NCBI GenBank assembly: GCA_002701845.1
Contig: NZXG01000032.1
Location: forward strand, 1-39,087
Origin: Pseudomonadales bacterium
GTDB taxonomy: Bacteria > Pseudomonadota > Gammaproteobacteria > Pseudomonadales > Ketobacteraceae
DNA length: 39,087 nucleotides
Direction: 5' to 3'
Below are positions 30,901 to 38,495 of this stretch, piece by piece. Position 1 is the first letter of the stretch. Every line of letters starts with the position of its first letter. The position numbers and the translations under genes are program-made. The notes under the pieces are model-generated. The model saw nothing but the letters and a program-made list of their open reading frames with translations, ran no database searches and was not told where the DNA came from.

Positions 30901-33900
30901 TTGTGCCTCTGCTTCGGTGCGCCTGTTTCCGGTGCTTGTGTCCAGATAATGGGGTTTTAGATTTACAGCACGCTGCACCACTTGCAGAGGTTGTTCCAGA
31001 TTGCGCCAGTGAATGCCGGTTCGCAGGGCATCATGCCGCTCGACGATTTTTTCCAGGGCAAGCACAAACGAGTCTAACGCGGCCTGGTGATCGAGCTTGA
31101 ACATGGAGCGTAGCAGATAGGGATCATCCTGCTGGGCAATCAAGTGGTGGAACAGGATGCCTTCTTGCAAGGGAGACAGGGGGTAAATCGCTTGAATGTT
31201 GTCTACCTCTCCACCCTGTAGCGCCACCAGTTCATCCAGCTCAGCCTGGCTGATGGAAAGGTATGGAAGCTCGGATGGGGTAATCTGGCCCCGCCCGGTT
31301 TTCAGGTTTACGCACTCAACAGGGTATGGCGGCAGATCCCGCGGCGGTGTTATTGCATTGGCCTGGGCAGTGTTATTACCCACACGTTTGGCAAGATCCG
31401 CCAGATCCTTCGCCTGGAATACCGTTCGAATATCGGTGCTCAAGCCCTTTTTCTGTAACGCAGAAACCAGTTTGACCGCCAACAGGGAGTGTCCGCCCAG
31501 GCCGAAAAAGTTATCGTGGCGGTTGATGTTTCCGGTACCCAGTAATGCAGACCACAGCGCTGCAATTTGGGATTCGGTTTTGTTCCGGGGGGGATCAGTC
31601 AGGGCTCTGGATAACTCTGCCTGGGTTGCGTCAGGCAGTGAGGCGGTGTCCAGTTTTCCATGGGGGGTAAGCGGCAGTGCCGCAAGTTGGATCCAGTACG
31701 AGGGCTGCATGTAATCCGGTAATTCTGCTTGCAGCCTGAGCCTGGTTTGCTCTATCAACGCCTGCTCTGACATTGTTGCATCCGGTGAGGCAACAATGTA
31801 GGCAACCAATTGGCTTTGGCCGTTGCCGTTGTTAATCGCTCTGACTACGGCTGCTTTAATGCACGGCTGACTGGCAATGGCCGTTTCTATTTCGCCCAGT
31901 TCAATGCGGTAGCCCCGTACTTTAATCTGCGAATCGTTTCTGCCGATGAATTCCACTTCACCGGAATTTGTCCAGCGGGCAAGATCGCCGGTGCGATACA
32001 AGCGAGCCAAGGCGCCGTCTGTAGCAAGCCCATAGGGGTTTTCCAGAAATCGCTCGGCGTTAATGTCCGGTCGATTCCAATAACCCCTCGCCACCTGGGC
32101 ACCACCAACATACATCTCACCCACCACGCCGGTCGGCACCGGCTGTTTGTGGGCATCCAGTATATAGATCTGGGTGTTGTCGACGGGTGTGCCGATGGGA
32201 ATCGAGGTTTTGCCGCGATCAGCTTCCACCATCCTGTGACAGGTGGCGAACACAGTGGTTTCAGTGGGGCCGTAGTCGTTGATAAAAACCTGTGGCGGGC
32301 TGTTGCTTAGTGTTTCCAGCATGGCAACGGGGTCCACAGCCTCTCCCCCCACCAGGCAATAGCGTAACCGACTCAGTACCGGGGCAAGCGAAAGCCGGTA
32401 TTGGTTAAACAGGGACACCGTAATCATCATGCTGGTGACCTGTTGTCGCAGCAGCTCCTGGGTAAAAAGTTCCGGATTGAGAACCGTATCCGGTGCAATA
32501 ATGGCGACACTGGCACCGCGACACAATGCACCCCATACTTCCCAGGTGGCGGCGTCAAAGGCGGGGTTGCCACAATGGGCCATGCAATCTTCTGGTGCCA
32601 ATGGCGCCTGTTGATTGTGGTAAACCAGGTTGGTTATCTGGCGATGCTCTATGATCACCCCTTTGGGTGTGCCGGTTGAGCCTGATGTATACATCATATA
32701 GGCCAGGTTATGGGGGGCAACCTCGCCGTTGCTGTTGATCTTATGCTTATTGGGTGAGGTACCTGGATTGATCGTTTCAATGTCGAGCCATGGCAGCTCC
32801 AGGGAAACAATATGATCCAGCAGGCTTTGGTGCTGCTCTGATCTGGCCGGATGGGTCAGGATCAATACCGGATCTGCATCCTGTAAGATAAAATCGGCGC
32901 GGTTGCGTGGGTAAGCCGGATCGATTGGTACGTACCCTGCCCCGGCCTTGAGTATCGCCAGCATGGCAATAACAGACCATTCACTGCGTTCCATGAGGAT
33001 GGCAACACGATCCTCAGGTTGCAGGCCGTGTTCAGCCAAGGCCGCCGTTACGCACTCAGCATGATGGTTCAATTCCCCATAGGTCAACTGCTGAGAGCCA
33101 ATCTTCAGTGCAACGGCGTCCGGTGATTGCAGCACCTGTTGTTCAAACAGATGATGCACGCAAAGATCTGGTATGGTGCGCTGGGTGCTGTTCAGGTGGT
33201 AGAGTAAATGCGCTTTCTCCTGCTCGCCCAGTAGGTCAATTCGATCCCACGTACTGTCGGAATCTTCACTAAGTGCAGTCAGGATCCTGTCAAAATAACC
33301 GGACCAACGTTGGACGGTGTCCAGATCCAGGATCTCATTATTGAATTCCCATTTAATCTCAAGTCCATCCGCGCTGGATGTGCAATCCAAAGCCAGGTCG
33401 AATTTGGCTTCCTGGTTATAGGTGTGGGTGGGATGAACCTGTGCCGCCGCCAGTTCCAGGTTCCATGTATCTTTGCTTTGCAGGTTGATCATCACCTGAA
33501 ACAGGGGATTGTAGTGCCGGTTACGGGGTGGGTTCAGTTTTTCCACCAGTAATTCAAAGGGTACGTCTGCGTGCTCATAGGCCGTCAGGACGGTGTTTCG
33601 GCAAGCATCCATAAGGTGGGCGATGCTGGCATCAGGGGTCAGGGTATGCCGTATTACCAGCGAATTCACCATAAAGCCGACGATTGCGGCGCATTCAGTA
33701 TGATCCCGGTTGGCATAAGCGGCGCCGATGGCAATATCGCAGCCGTTGGATTCGGAGCCATCGAGGTTGCCGGTCAGCCGCCCCATCAGCATTGCCATTG
33801 CCAGCTGCAGCTGCATGTACAGAGTAGCGCCATGACGCTGGCCGGAGTTCATTAATTGTTGCAGACGGGCCGACGAAAGCTGTTGTGTCAGGGTCGCTGC

Positions 33901-36603
33901 AGTAAAGTGTCCTGAATAGGGCCGATCCAGGGGCAAACTGTGGCGTTCGGGCAAATCCTGTAATTGATGCAGCCAGTAGTCCAGATGGTGCGTTTGCTGA
34001 TGGCCGTTTGCCAGCTCATGTTTTAACGTCCAATCCGTGTATTGCCACTGCACGGGTTGGAGCGGGGATTCACAACCCGTACGGTAAGCTGAGTAAAGCG
34101 CCGACAGCTCCTTGGCCAGTATTTCCACCGACCAACCATCGGCGGCGATGTGGTGCAGGGTCAGGGTGAGGACATAATGGTCCTCTTCCACCTGATACAG
34201 AGTGGCGCGCAGCATCAGGTCGGAAGTCAGATCAAAAGGTGTGGACTGTTCTGCCTCTATCATGGATTCCAATGTTGTATCCTGATCTGGCTTTGCTATC
34301 AAATTGTGACATTCCAGCCTCAGGTCCGGCGCGGGCAAACGATATTGCCGGGGCTCACCCTCCTCCGTTTTTGTGTATACCGTGTGCAGTATATGATGAC
34401 GTTCTATCAACGCAGTCAGAGCCTGTTTGAGTGTATCCACGCAAAGGCCTGCAGTGATCTGATAGCGAACACTCATATGATAGGTGGAGGATGTGGGATC
34501 CAGTTCCTGCAGCAGCCACATTCGTTTTTGGGCCGAGGTCAATGGTAGGCGGCCCTGCTCATCGTAGGGCAGTGGCTGCTGTAGCCAGTCCGCATCATCC
34601 GAACACTGTGTGCCGGTACTGTCCATGTGAGTGGCCAGTTGCCTGATGGTGGAATGCTTGAACAGATCCCTCACCGTGAGTTCTTTGCGAAACTCATCTC
34701 GAAGCCTGGAAATCAGGCGGGTGGCGATGATGGATTGCCCTCCCAGGCTGACAAAGTCGGCGTGAATGGAGAGGTTGCTGCGGTTGAGCATTTCCTGCCA
34801 GATCGAAATCAATCTGAGTTCAGTGTCGGTGGGTTTCTTGTGGGCGGGGTTTTGTTTCGCCTCGATCGCGGACATAAGCGGGTTAGCGGCGGTCCAATCC
34901 AGCAGCAGGTTCGGCTCCAGTGAGCCGTTATCCACCCGTTCGCAACAGTTGATGCGCTGCAATTTTCCGTTGTGGGTTCGTGGCAAGCTGCCTACGTTCA
35001 GCAGCACTATCCGTTCCACGTTTACCTGGAACCGTTCATAAACCGTGTCGCAAATGATGCTGATGATGTCTTCATAGGCGGCAGGGTCAATCTCCGGTTT
35101 AAGCTCCTGAAAAATTGCCAGAGCTTCGCCCTGAGCACTCTCCCAGGCACCGGCAATGGTTGCATAGGGAACAAAATGGGTGCTGGCCCCGTTCACCACC
35201 TGCTCGATATCGAGGGGATGCAGCTTTTTACTGCCGACGATGATCAGTTCCTTGCGTCGACCCACTACGTAGAGATTGCCGTCGGCAATCGTGCCTATGT
35301 CGCCGCTGCGGACATAAGGGCCGCTTCCATCACTGGCATACTGGCCAAATGTCTGTGCGGTGATCTCAGGCTTGTTCCAATAACCCTGTGCCACGGTGGG
35401 GCCGCAAATCCAGATCTCCCCCAGCTCCCGGTCTGCACAGGGCTTACCGGTATCCGGATTCACGATGGCCACATTGGGCCTGGCGGTGCCGACGCTGACC
35501 AGCGTTTTGACCTGACCTGAAGTGGATGCTGCGATGAGGCCGGCTTCAAAGCTGGCTTTATCAACATCGATGCGGGGTACCTCACGATCGTGGTCGGCTC
35601 CTGAACAAAACACCGTCGCTTCTGAAAAGCCGTAGGTGGTGAGGAAGGTTTGCGCTGTAAAGCCGGTACGGGCAAAACGCTCGCTAAACTGATCGATCAG
35701 GTTGCTCTTCAGTGGTTCAGATCCAATGGCGGCGACGTCCCAATTGGACAAATCGAGCTGATCAAGCAGGCCATCCGGTAAAAAATTGAGACAGGTTTCG
35801 TAACCGATGTTGGGAGCACCGCTGTGCGTTGCCCGATAGTGAGACATGGCAATGAACCAGCGCGCGGGATTGACCATGAATTTATCGGTGGGAATTAATA
35901 CCAGATGGGCACCTACTGACAGGGGCAGCAGGCCAAAACTCAAAAAGCCCATGTTGTGGAACAGTGGCAACCAGGAAACAACGGTTGAATTCTTGTCGAT
36001 TGCGGCCACTTCCAGCATGAGGTCGATACAGGCGTCCAGATTACCGTGGCTGGCGATGACCCCTTTGGGTGTGCCCGTTGAGCCCGATGTATATTGCAGT
36101 AACGCCATGTGCTGGCTCTCGGGCTCGTGAATCTTGCAAACACGTGCTGGATTCAAGGCCGCTTCCAGCGTAAGCCTACGGCCGTTATCCGGATCGATCT
36201 CGATGACGCCCTGCAGTGCCGGCAGCAGTGCCTCCTGAGTCAACAACAGGGCCGGGCTGCAGTCGGCACTGATTTTGTTAACAAAATCCACCAGCGCAGG
36301 TTGCTGGGGAATTTGCACAGGTACCACTACCACACCGGACAGCAGGCAGCCCCATACCGCAGCAAAGTAGTCGGGCCCGGGTGGCAACAGCAACAGCACT
36401 CGATCCCCGGCTGATGTGTTCAGGCGAATACTGCTCGCGATTTTGTAGGCGTGTTGTTTTAACTGGCCGTAGGTACGATTGATCGAATCAACAGGATCAC
36501 CCTCTGGTAAATAGGTGATAGCAACTTGATCGGGATATTGGTTGCTGATGAGTTCAAGACGTCGAAGAAGCGATAAACCGCTGGTAGTGAAAGGTGTTGT
36601 CAC
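27982..36603 (-). CDS. FAAL-initiated two-module NRPS without thioesterase
   Basis: This 2873-residue assembly line starts at a GTG (36603) behind a GGGAAGG site. Domains in order: fatty acyl-AMP ligase (about 1-575; TSGSTGTPKG near 172-181, SWLPLFHNMG near 207-216); PCP with S624 (LGGQSI); C domain with HHIAADG (817-823); A domain with FDAATWE (1349-1355) and NDYGPTE; PCP with S1706 (LGGHSLL); C domain with HHLIAQQDD (1819-1827) and HHIIADH (1941-1947), the pattern of dual epimerase/condensation domains; A domain with FDFAVWE (2459-2465) and NMYGITE; PCP with S2815 (QGGDSLL). The chain ends in a short acidic tail with no thioesterase, reductase or terminal C domain. The expected intermediate is an N-acyl dipeptide, D-configured at the first residue, left on the last PCP. 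A1 pocket residues look hydrophobic-type and A2 Thr-like; both are tentative. Confidence 0.93.
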   Translation of the reverse strand: MTTPFTTSGLSLLRRLELISNQYPDQVAITYLPEGDPVDSINRTYGQLKQHAYKIASSIRLNTSAGDRVLLLLPPGPDYFAAVWGCLLSGVVVVPVQIPQQPALVDFVNKISADCSPALLLTQEALLPALQGVIEIDPDNGRRLTLEAALNPARVCKIHEPESQHMALLQYTSGSTGTPKGVIASHGNLDACIDLMLEVAAIDKNSTVVSWLPLFHNMGFLSFGLLPLSVGAHLVLIPTDKFMVNPARWFIAMSHYRATHSGAPNIGYETCLNFLPDGLLDQLDLSNWDVAAIGSEPLKSNLIDQFSERFARTGFTAQTFLTTYGFSEATVFCSGADHDREVPRIDVDKASFEAGLIAASTSGQVKTLVSVGTARPNVAIVNPDTGKPCADRELGEIWICGPTVAQGYWNKPEITAQTFGQYASDGSGPYVRSGDIGTIADGNLYVVGRRKELIIVGSKKLHPLDIEQVVNGASTHFVPYATIAGAWESAQGEALAIFQELKPEIDPAAYEDIISIICDTVYERFQVNVERIVLLNVGSLPRTHNGKLQRINCCERVDNGSLEPNLLLDWTAANPLMSAIEAKQNPAHKKPTDTELRLISIWQEMLNRSNLSIHADFVSLGGQSIIATRLISRLRDEFRKELTVRDLFKHSTIRQLATHMDSTGTQCSDDADWLQQPLPYDEQGRLPLTSAQKRMWLLQELDPTSSTYHMSVRYQITAGLCVDTLKQALTALIERHHILHTVYTKTEEGEPRQYRLPAPDLRLECHNLIAKPDQDTTLESMIEAEQSTPFDLTSDLMLRATLYQVEEDHYVLTLTLHHIAADGWSVEILAKELSALYSAYRTGCESPLQPVQWQYTDWTLKHELANGHQQTHHLDYWLHQLQDLPERHSLPLDRPYSGHFTAATLTQQLSSARLQQLMNSGQRHGATLYMQLQLAMAMLMGRLTGNLDGSESNGCDIAIGAAYANRDHTECAAIVGFMVNSLVIRHTLTPDASIAHLMDACRNTVLTAYEHADVPFELLVEKLNPPRNRHYNPLFQVMINLQSKDTWNLELAAAQVHPTHTYNQEAKFDLALDCTSSADGLEIKWEFNNEILDLDTVQRWSGYFDRILTALSEDSDSTWDRIDLLGEQEKAHLLYHLNSTQRTIPDLCVHHLFEQQVLQSPDAVALKIGSQQLTYGELNHHAECVTAALAEHGLQPEDRVAILMERSEWSVIAMLAILKAGAGYVPIDPAYPRNRADFILQDADPVLILTHPARSEQHQSLLDHIVSLELPWLDIETINPGTSPNKHKINSNGEVAPHNLAYMMYTSGSTGTPKGVIIEHRQITNLVYHNQQAPLAPEDCMAHCGNPAFDAATWEVWGALCRGASVAIIAPDTVLNPELFTQELLRQQVTSMMITVSLFNQYRLSLAPVLSRLRYCLVGGEAVDPVAMLETLSNSPPQVFINDYGPTETTVFATCHRMVEADRGKTSIPIGTPVDNTQIYILDAHKQPVPTGVVGEMYVGGAQVARGYWNRPDINAERFLENPYGLATDGALARLYRTGDLARWTNSGEVEFIGRNDSQIKVRGYRIELGEIETAIASQPCIKAAVVRAINNGNGQSQLVAYIVASPDATMSEQALIEQTRLRLQAELPDYMQPSYWIQLAALPLTPHGKLDTASLPDATQAELSRALTDPPRNKTESQIAALWSALLGTGNINRHDNFFGLGGHSLLAVKLVSALQKKGLSTDIRTVFQAKDLADLAKRVGNNTAQANAITPPRDLPPYPVECVNLKTGRGQITPSELPYLSISQAELDELVALQGGEVDNIQAIYPLSPLQEGILFHHLIAQQDDPYLLRSMFKLDHQAALDSFVLALEKIVERHDALRTGIHWRNLEQPLQVVQRAVNLKPHYLDTSTGNRRTEAEAQQQIQGFFNKAIEQFDIAKPPLIELAVSEIKDGYLLGIQAHHIIADHQALEQIFYEIKLILSGEQDQLSAPVPYSHYVLQQRKESRAEHEDYFRGLLSGYDTPAFVFDEHRDNLPRQDIQITEATLDAMRFNQLAAAARNANVSLSSIAHLAWGLVLSACSGRCDVVFGTVLSGRAMGRPAPDSVVGLFINTVPVRINNSAGHNPLLPDALTGLHHQLSELTLHEHAPLALIKRCSDVAAELPLFNTLLNYRHKQSTGAEETLQQLGKRGVTPLALEQSSHYPIALSINESDTSLALALQTASSVNSALILDFYQTALDRIASQLQHNSPCTLGQISVLPDAFRDNIVRHMARNQTSRLKHLPAHIRFEHTANCLPDKIAIKSGADTLTYAQLNTRANQIANRLIKAGVQANDRVAVYFDRGIDLIAGLIGTLKAGAGYLPLDVHLPDARLRFIVEDATPTHLITSANDEARARTLIDPAVTRILVADTMFSNGDENPEHNRNPQGSQLAYMIYTSGSTGTPKGVAVEHQQLSNLLDSMQAQFNYDAEDTWTLFHSVSFDFAVWEIWGALTSGAKLIVVPEQTTRNSEEFLQLIQNEGVNILNQTPGAFKALVEAQSSAPEAAKHHCLRQIILSGEALDSSALANWHRVNPTSNTQLINMYGITEITVVGTYHDVTHQTENAPSIGRPLPNSEIYILDEQHRLLPPGVVGEIYVGGGQVTRGYWKRPQLNQTRFIDLALENSDQTPMKRLYKSGDLGRWDHNGLLYYHGRNDTQVKIRGYRIELGEIEAQMRLHAAIADAKLHVWDVETSKFLIAYIVSKPGVDFKKGEIHAWLADHLPTYMLPADYILLEALPLTANGKVDTAALPAPFAGDELIRTQPPIGPVEAKLALIWSNLLKIDQPCRTRSFMEQGGDSLLAVQIHNAIKKTFEIELPLRTVFELASIEKLGQLIQFLINSADQEDSMQDLEEGELV

Positions 36604-36643
36604 GGCACTGCCTTCCCTGCAATGTTGTTATTATTATGGGCAA

Positions 36644-36672
36644 ACTATATCGGTAATTCTGCGCAGTTCCAA
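36644..36672 (-). promoter_or_regulatory. Putative NRPS operon promoter
   Basis: On the minus strand TTGGAA (36667-36672) and TATAGT (36644-36649) are 17 bases apart, a good sigma-70 arrangement about 40 bases before the GTG of the NRPS gene. Confidence 0.5.
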
Positions 36673-36706
36673 CGCTGGTTGCTGCAAAATGTGACGGAAG
36701 GTGTTA

Positions 36707-36731
36707 TGAGTCATAATTGCGTTTTGACTCA
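36707..36731. promoter_or_regulatory. Inverted repeat between NRPS and tetR
   Basis: Arms TGAGTCA (36707-36713) and TGACTCA (36725-36731) flank an 11-base spacer in the region shared by the divergent NRPS and tetR genes, upstream of the putative NRPS -35 box. It is a candidate regulator site. Its sequence differs from the repeat in front of the TauD gene, so if both are operators they likely bind different proteins. Confidence 0.4.
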
Positions 36732-36847
36732 AACTCTTGGCTTATCCAACGATCAGGTCAGGTGGCGCATCGGTCGTTGGGCAAAATGATACGATCGGGT
36801 TTGAAATATAGTAAACTCCCGCAAAATATTCTGGTACAGAGGAAAGC

Positions 36848-37495
36848 ATGGCAAGAACTAAATCCACCAGGTCCACCAGAAGCGCCGGGCGACCCACGTC
36901 AGAAGACGTACTTGAGATCGAAAATATGCTGATCGAGGCGGCATTGGAGGAGTTTCTGGAGCATGGTTATGGTAGTGCGTCATTGGACAGAGTCGTAAAA
37001 CGGGCGCGGGTTTCCAAGACAACCCTGTATTCCCGCTATGCTTCGAAAGAAGAATTATTTCGGGCCATTGTGTATCAACAGATTAACCGAATTAATCCTG
37101 CCTCGTTGTTACAAGTGGATTCACGTTCTTTCAGCCTTGAAGAAGGGTTGAAATCTTATGCCAACACCATGCTGGAATTGAACCTTAAAGGCGAGATGCT
37201 GGGGGTCAATCGTTTGATCAATAGTGAATCCGGACGTTTTCCCGAGTTGGGTACCGCGGCTGCCGAGCGTACTCAACTTGGCATTGATCGAATATCACGG
37301 TTTATTGCCGATTGCGCGAAAAGCGACGGTATTCCCTGTCGAGCCCCGGATAGCGTCGCCAGAGCCTTTATTCTCATGATCCGTGGCTGGTATACCCATA
37401 TCCTGCTTACAAATCAGAAAGTTACCAAGACGCAACGGCAGCGTTGGGTTGAGGAAGCCGTGCACGTGTTGGTTTCTTCCCGCCGGGACTGGTAG
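36848..37495 (+). CDS. TetR-family transcriptional regulator
   Basis: This 215-residue regulator has a basic N-terminal tail (MARTKSTRSTRSAGRPTSED) and the TetR helix-turn-helix (IEAALEEFLEHGYGSASLDRVVKRARVSKTTLYSRYASKEELF). The ligand domain is all-helical and not diagnostic. A GAGGAAAG site precedes the ATG. It is divergent from the NRPS gene and 145 bases upstream of the TauD gene on the same strand. An ATAGTAC inverted repeat overlapping the TauD promoter is the best candidate target, which would make it a local repressor of the dioxygenase-flavoprotein unit. Control of the NRPS is possible too. Confidence 0.9.
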   Translation: MARTKSTRSTRSAGRPTSEDVLEIENMLIEAALEEFLEHGYGSASLDRVVKRARVSKTTLYSRYASKEELFRAIVYQQINRINPASLLQVDSRSFSLEEGLKSYANTMLELNLKGEMLGVNRLINSESGRFPELGTAAAERTQLGIDRISRFIADCAKSDGIPCRAPDSVARAFILMIRGWYTHILLTNQKVTKTQRQRWVEEAVHVLVSSRRDW

Positions 37496-37546
37496 AGCTC
37501 ATCCCTGCCTGCCTGCAGAAAAGCTGACCTTCGAGTCTAATCCCCC

Positions 37547-37576
37547 TTGACGCTTAATAGTACGGAGGAGTACTAT
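37547..37576 (+). promoter_or_regulatory. TauD-operon promoter with embedded inverted-repeat operator
   Basis: TTGACG (37547-37552) and TACTAT (37571-37576) are 18 bases apart. An inverted repeat ATAGTAC-N6-GTACTAT (37557-37576) covers the spacer and -10 box, a place where a TetR repressor would block RNA polymerase. A third ATAGTAC half-site lies at 37584-37590. The neighbouring tetR gene is the obvious candidate regulator. Confidence 0.6.
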
Positions 37577-37640
37577 CGATTTAATAGTACAGTATTGTAT
37601 CAATAAGCGCAGACAACGGAAATTACGAGAGGTGTAGAAC

Positions 37641-38453
37641 ATGCCGTTCGAGGTGTATCCACTTAAGGAGCGTATAGGATCAAGGGTAGAGATTGATTCT
37701 AAGTACCTGGGCCACCCAGAGGAGGTAGCCGAAATCAGAGGGTTACTGTTGGAAAGAGGCGTTTTGGTATTTAAGGAGCAGCATCTTTCAGATGAGCAGC
37801 AGTTAGGGTTGGCGCGGTTGCTGGGCACTTTAAGAGAAGAGTTGGGTAAGGGGATCTACAAAATTACGCTGGATAAAAAATCCAACGCGCATGCCGAGTA
37901 TTTGAAAGGCTCTTTCCTGTGGCACATTGATGGTACTCACGACGATATCCCTCCTTTCGCAACATTACTTACCGGATTGACCCTGTCTGAAACCGGTGGC
38001 CAGACAGAATTTGCAAACTCTTACGCGGCTTATGAAGAGCTGCCACAGGAAACCAAGGACCGAATCGACAATCTGCAAGTGGTGCACAGTGTGGAAGTTT
38101 CCATGAGCCGCGCCGGGATTGAGCCCACGGCTGAGAATCTTGAATACTGGAAGAGTTTTAAGCCCAAAACACACAATTTGGTGTGGACGCATAAATCCGG
38201 TCGAAAGTCGTTGGTGATCGGTTGCCACGCTTCCCATATCGTGGGCATGGATAGATCCAAGAGCGATGCCCTGATCAAGGATTTGTTGGATTGGGCCACA
38301 CAACCCAAGTTTGTGTATCGTCATGAATGGACTCCTGGCGACCTGATTATCTGGGACAACACCGGCGTCATTCATCGGGTGGAGCCCTACCCTCTGGACT
38401 GTGGTCGAATCATGCATCGAAGCACCTTAATGGGCGAAGAGCCTTTTGCCTGA
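37641..38453 (+). CDS. TauD/TfdA-family Fe(II)/2-oxoglutarate dioxygenase
   Basis: This 270-residue enzyme of the TauD family has the iron ligands H95 and D97 (LWHIDGTHDD) and distal H245 (TGVIHRVEPY). An Arg for 2-oxoglutarate lies just after (R256 or R260 in GRIMHRSTL). Such enzymes couple 2-oxoglutarate decarboxylation to hydroxylation of an organic substrate, often a sulfonate, aryloxy acid or related carboxylate; the substrate is not readable here. A GAGG site precedes the ATG. The gene is followed after 42 bases by a flavoprotein and preceded by tetR, which suggests a small catabolic or tailoring operon. Confidence 0.9.
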   Translation: MPFEVYPLKERIGSRVEIDSKYLGHPEEVAEIRGLLLERGVLVFKEQHLSDEQQLGLARLLGTLREELGKGIYKITLDKKSNAHAEYLKGSFLWHIDGTHDDIPPFATLLTGLTLSETGGQTEFANSYAAYEELPQETKDRIDNLQVVHSVEVSMSRAGIEPTAENLEYWKSFKPKTHNLVWTHKSGRKSLVIGCHASHIVGMDRSKSDALIKDLLDWATQPKFVYRHEWTPGDLIIWDNTGVIHRVEPYPLDCGRIMHRSTLMGEEPFA

Positions 38454-38495
38454 ATTCACTGAATAACAGAAACAATAAAGAGGATGGAGCGGATA

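Noticed and set aside
34972-35520. 182-codon plus-strand frame and similar ones antisense to the NRPS gene
   Set aside because: High-scoring antisense frames are expected over a long coding region. They cover intact FAAL sequence and resemble no family.
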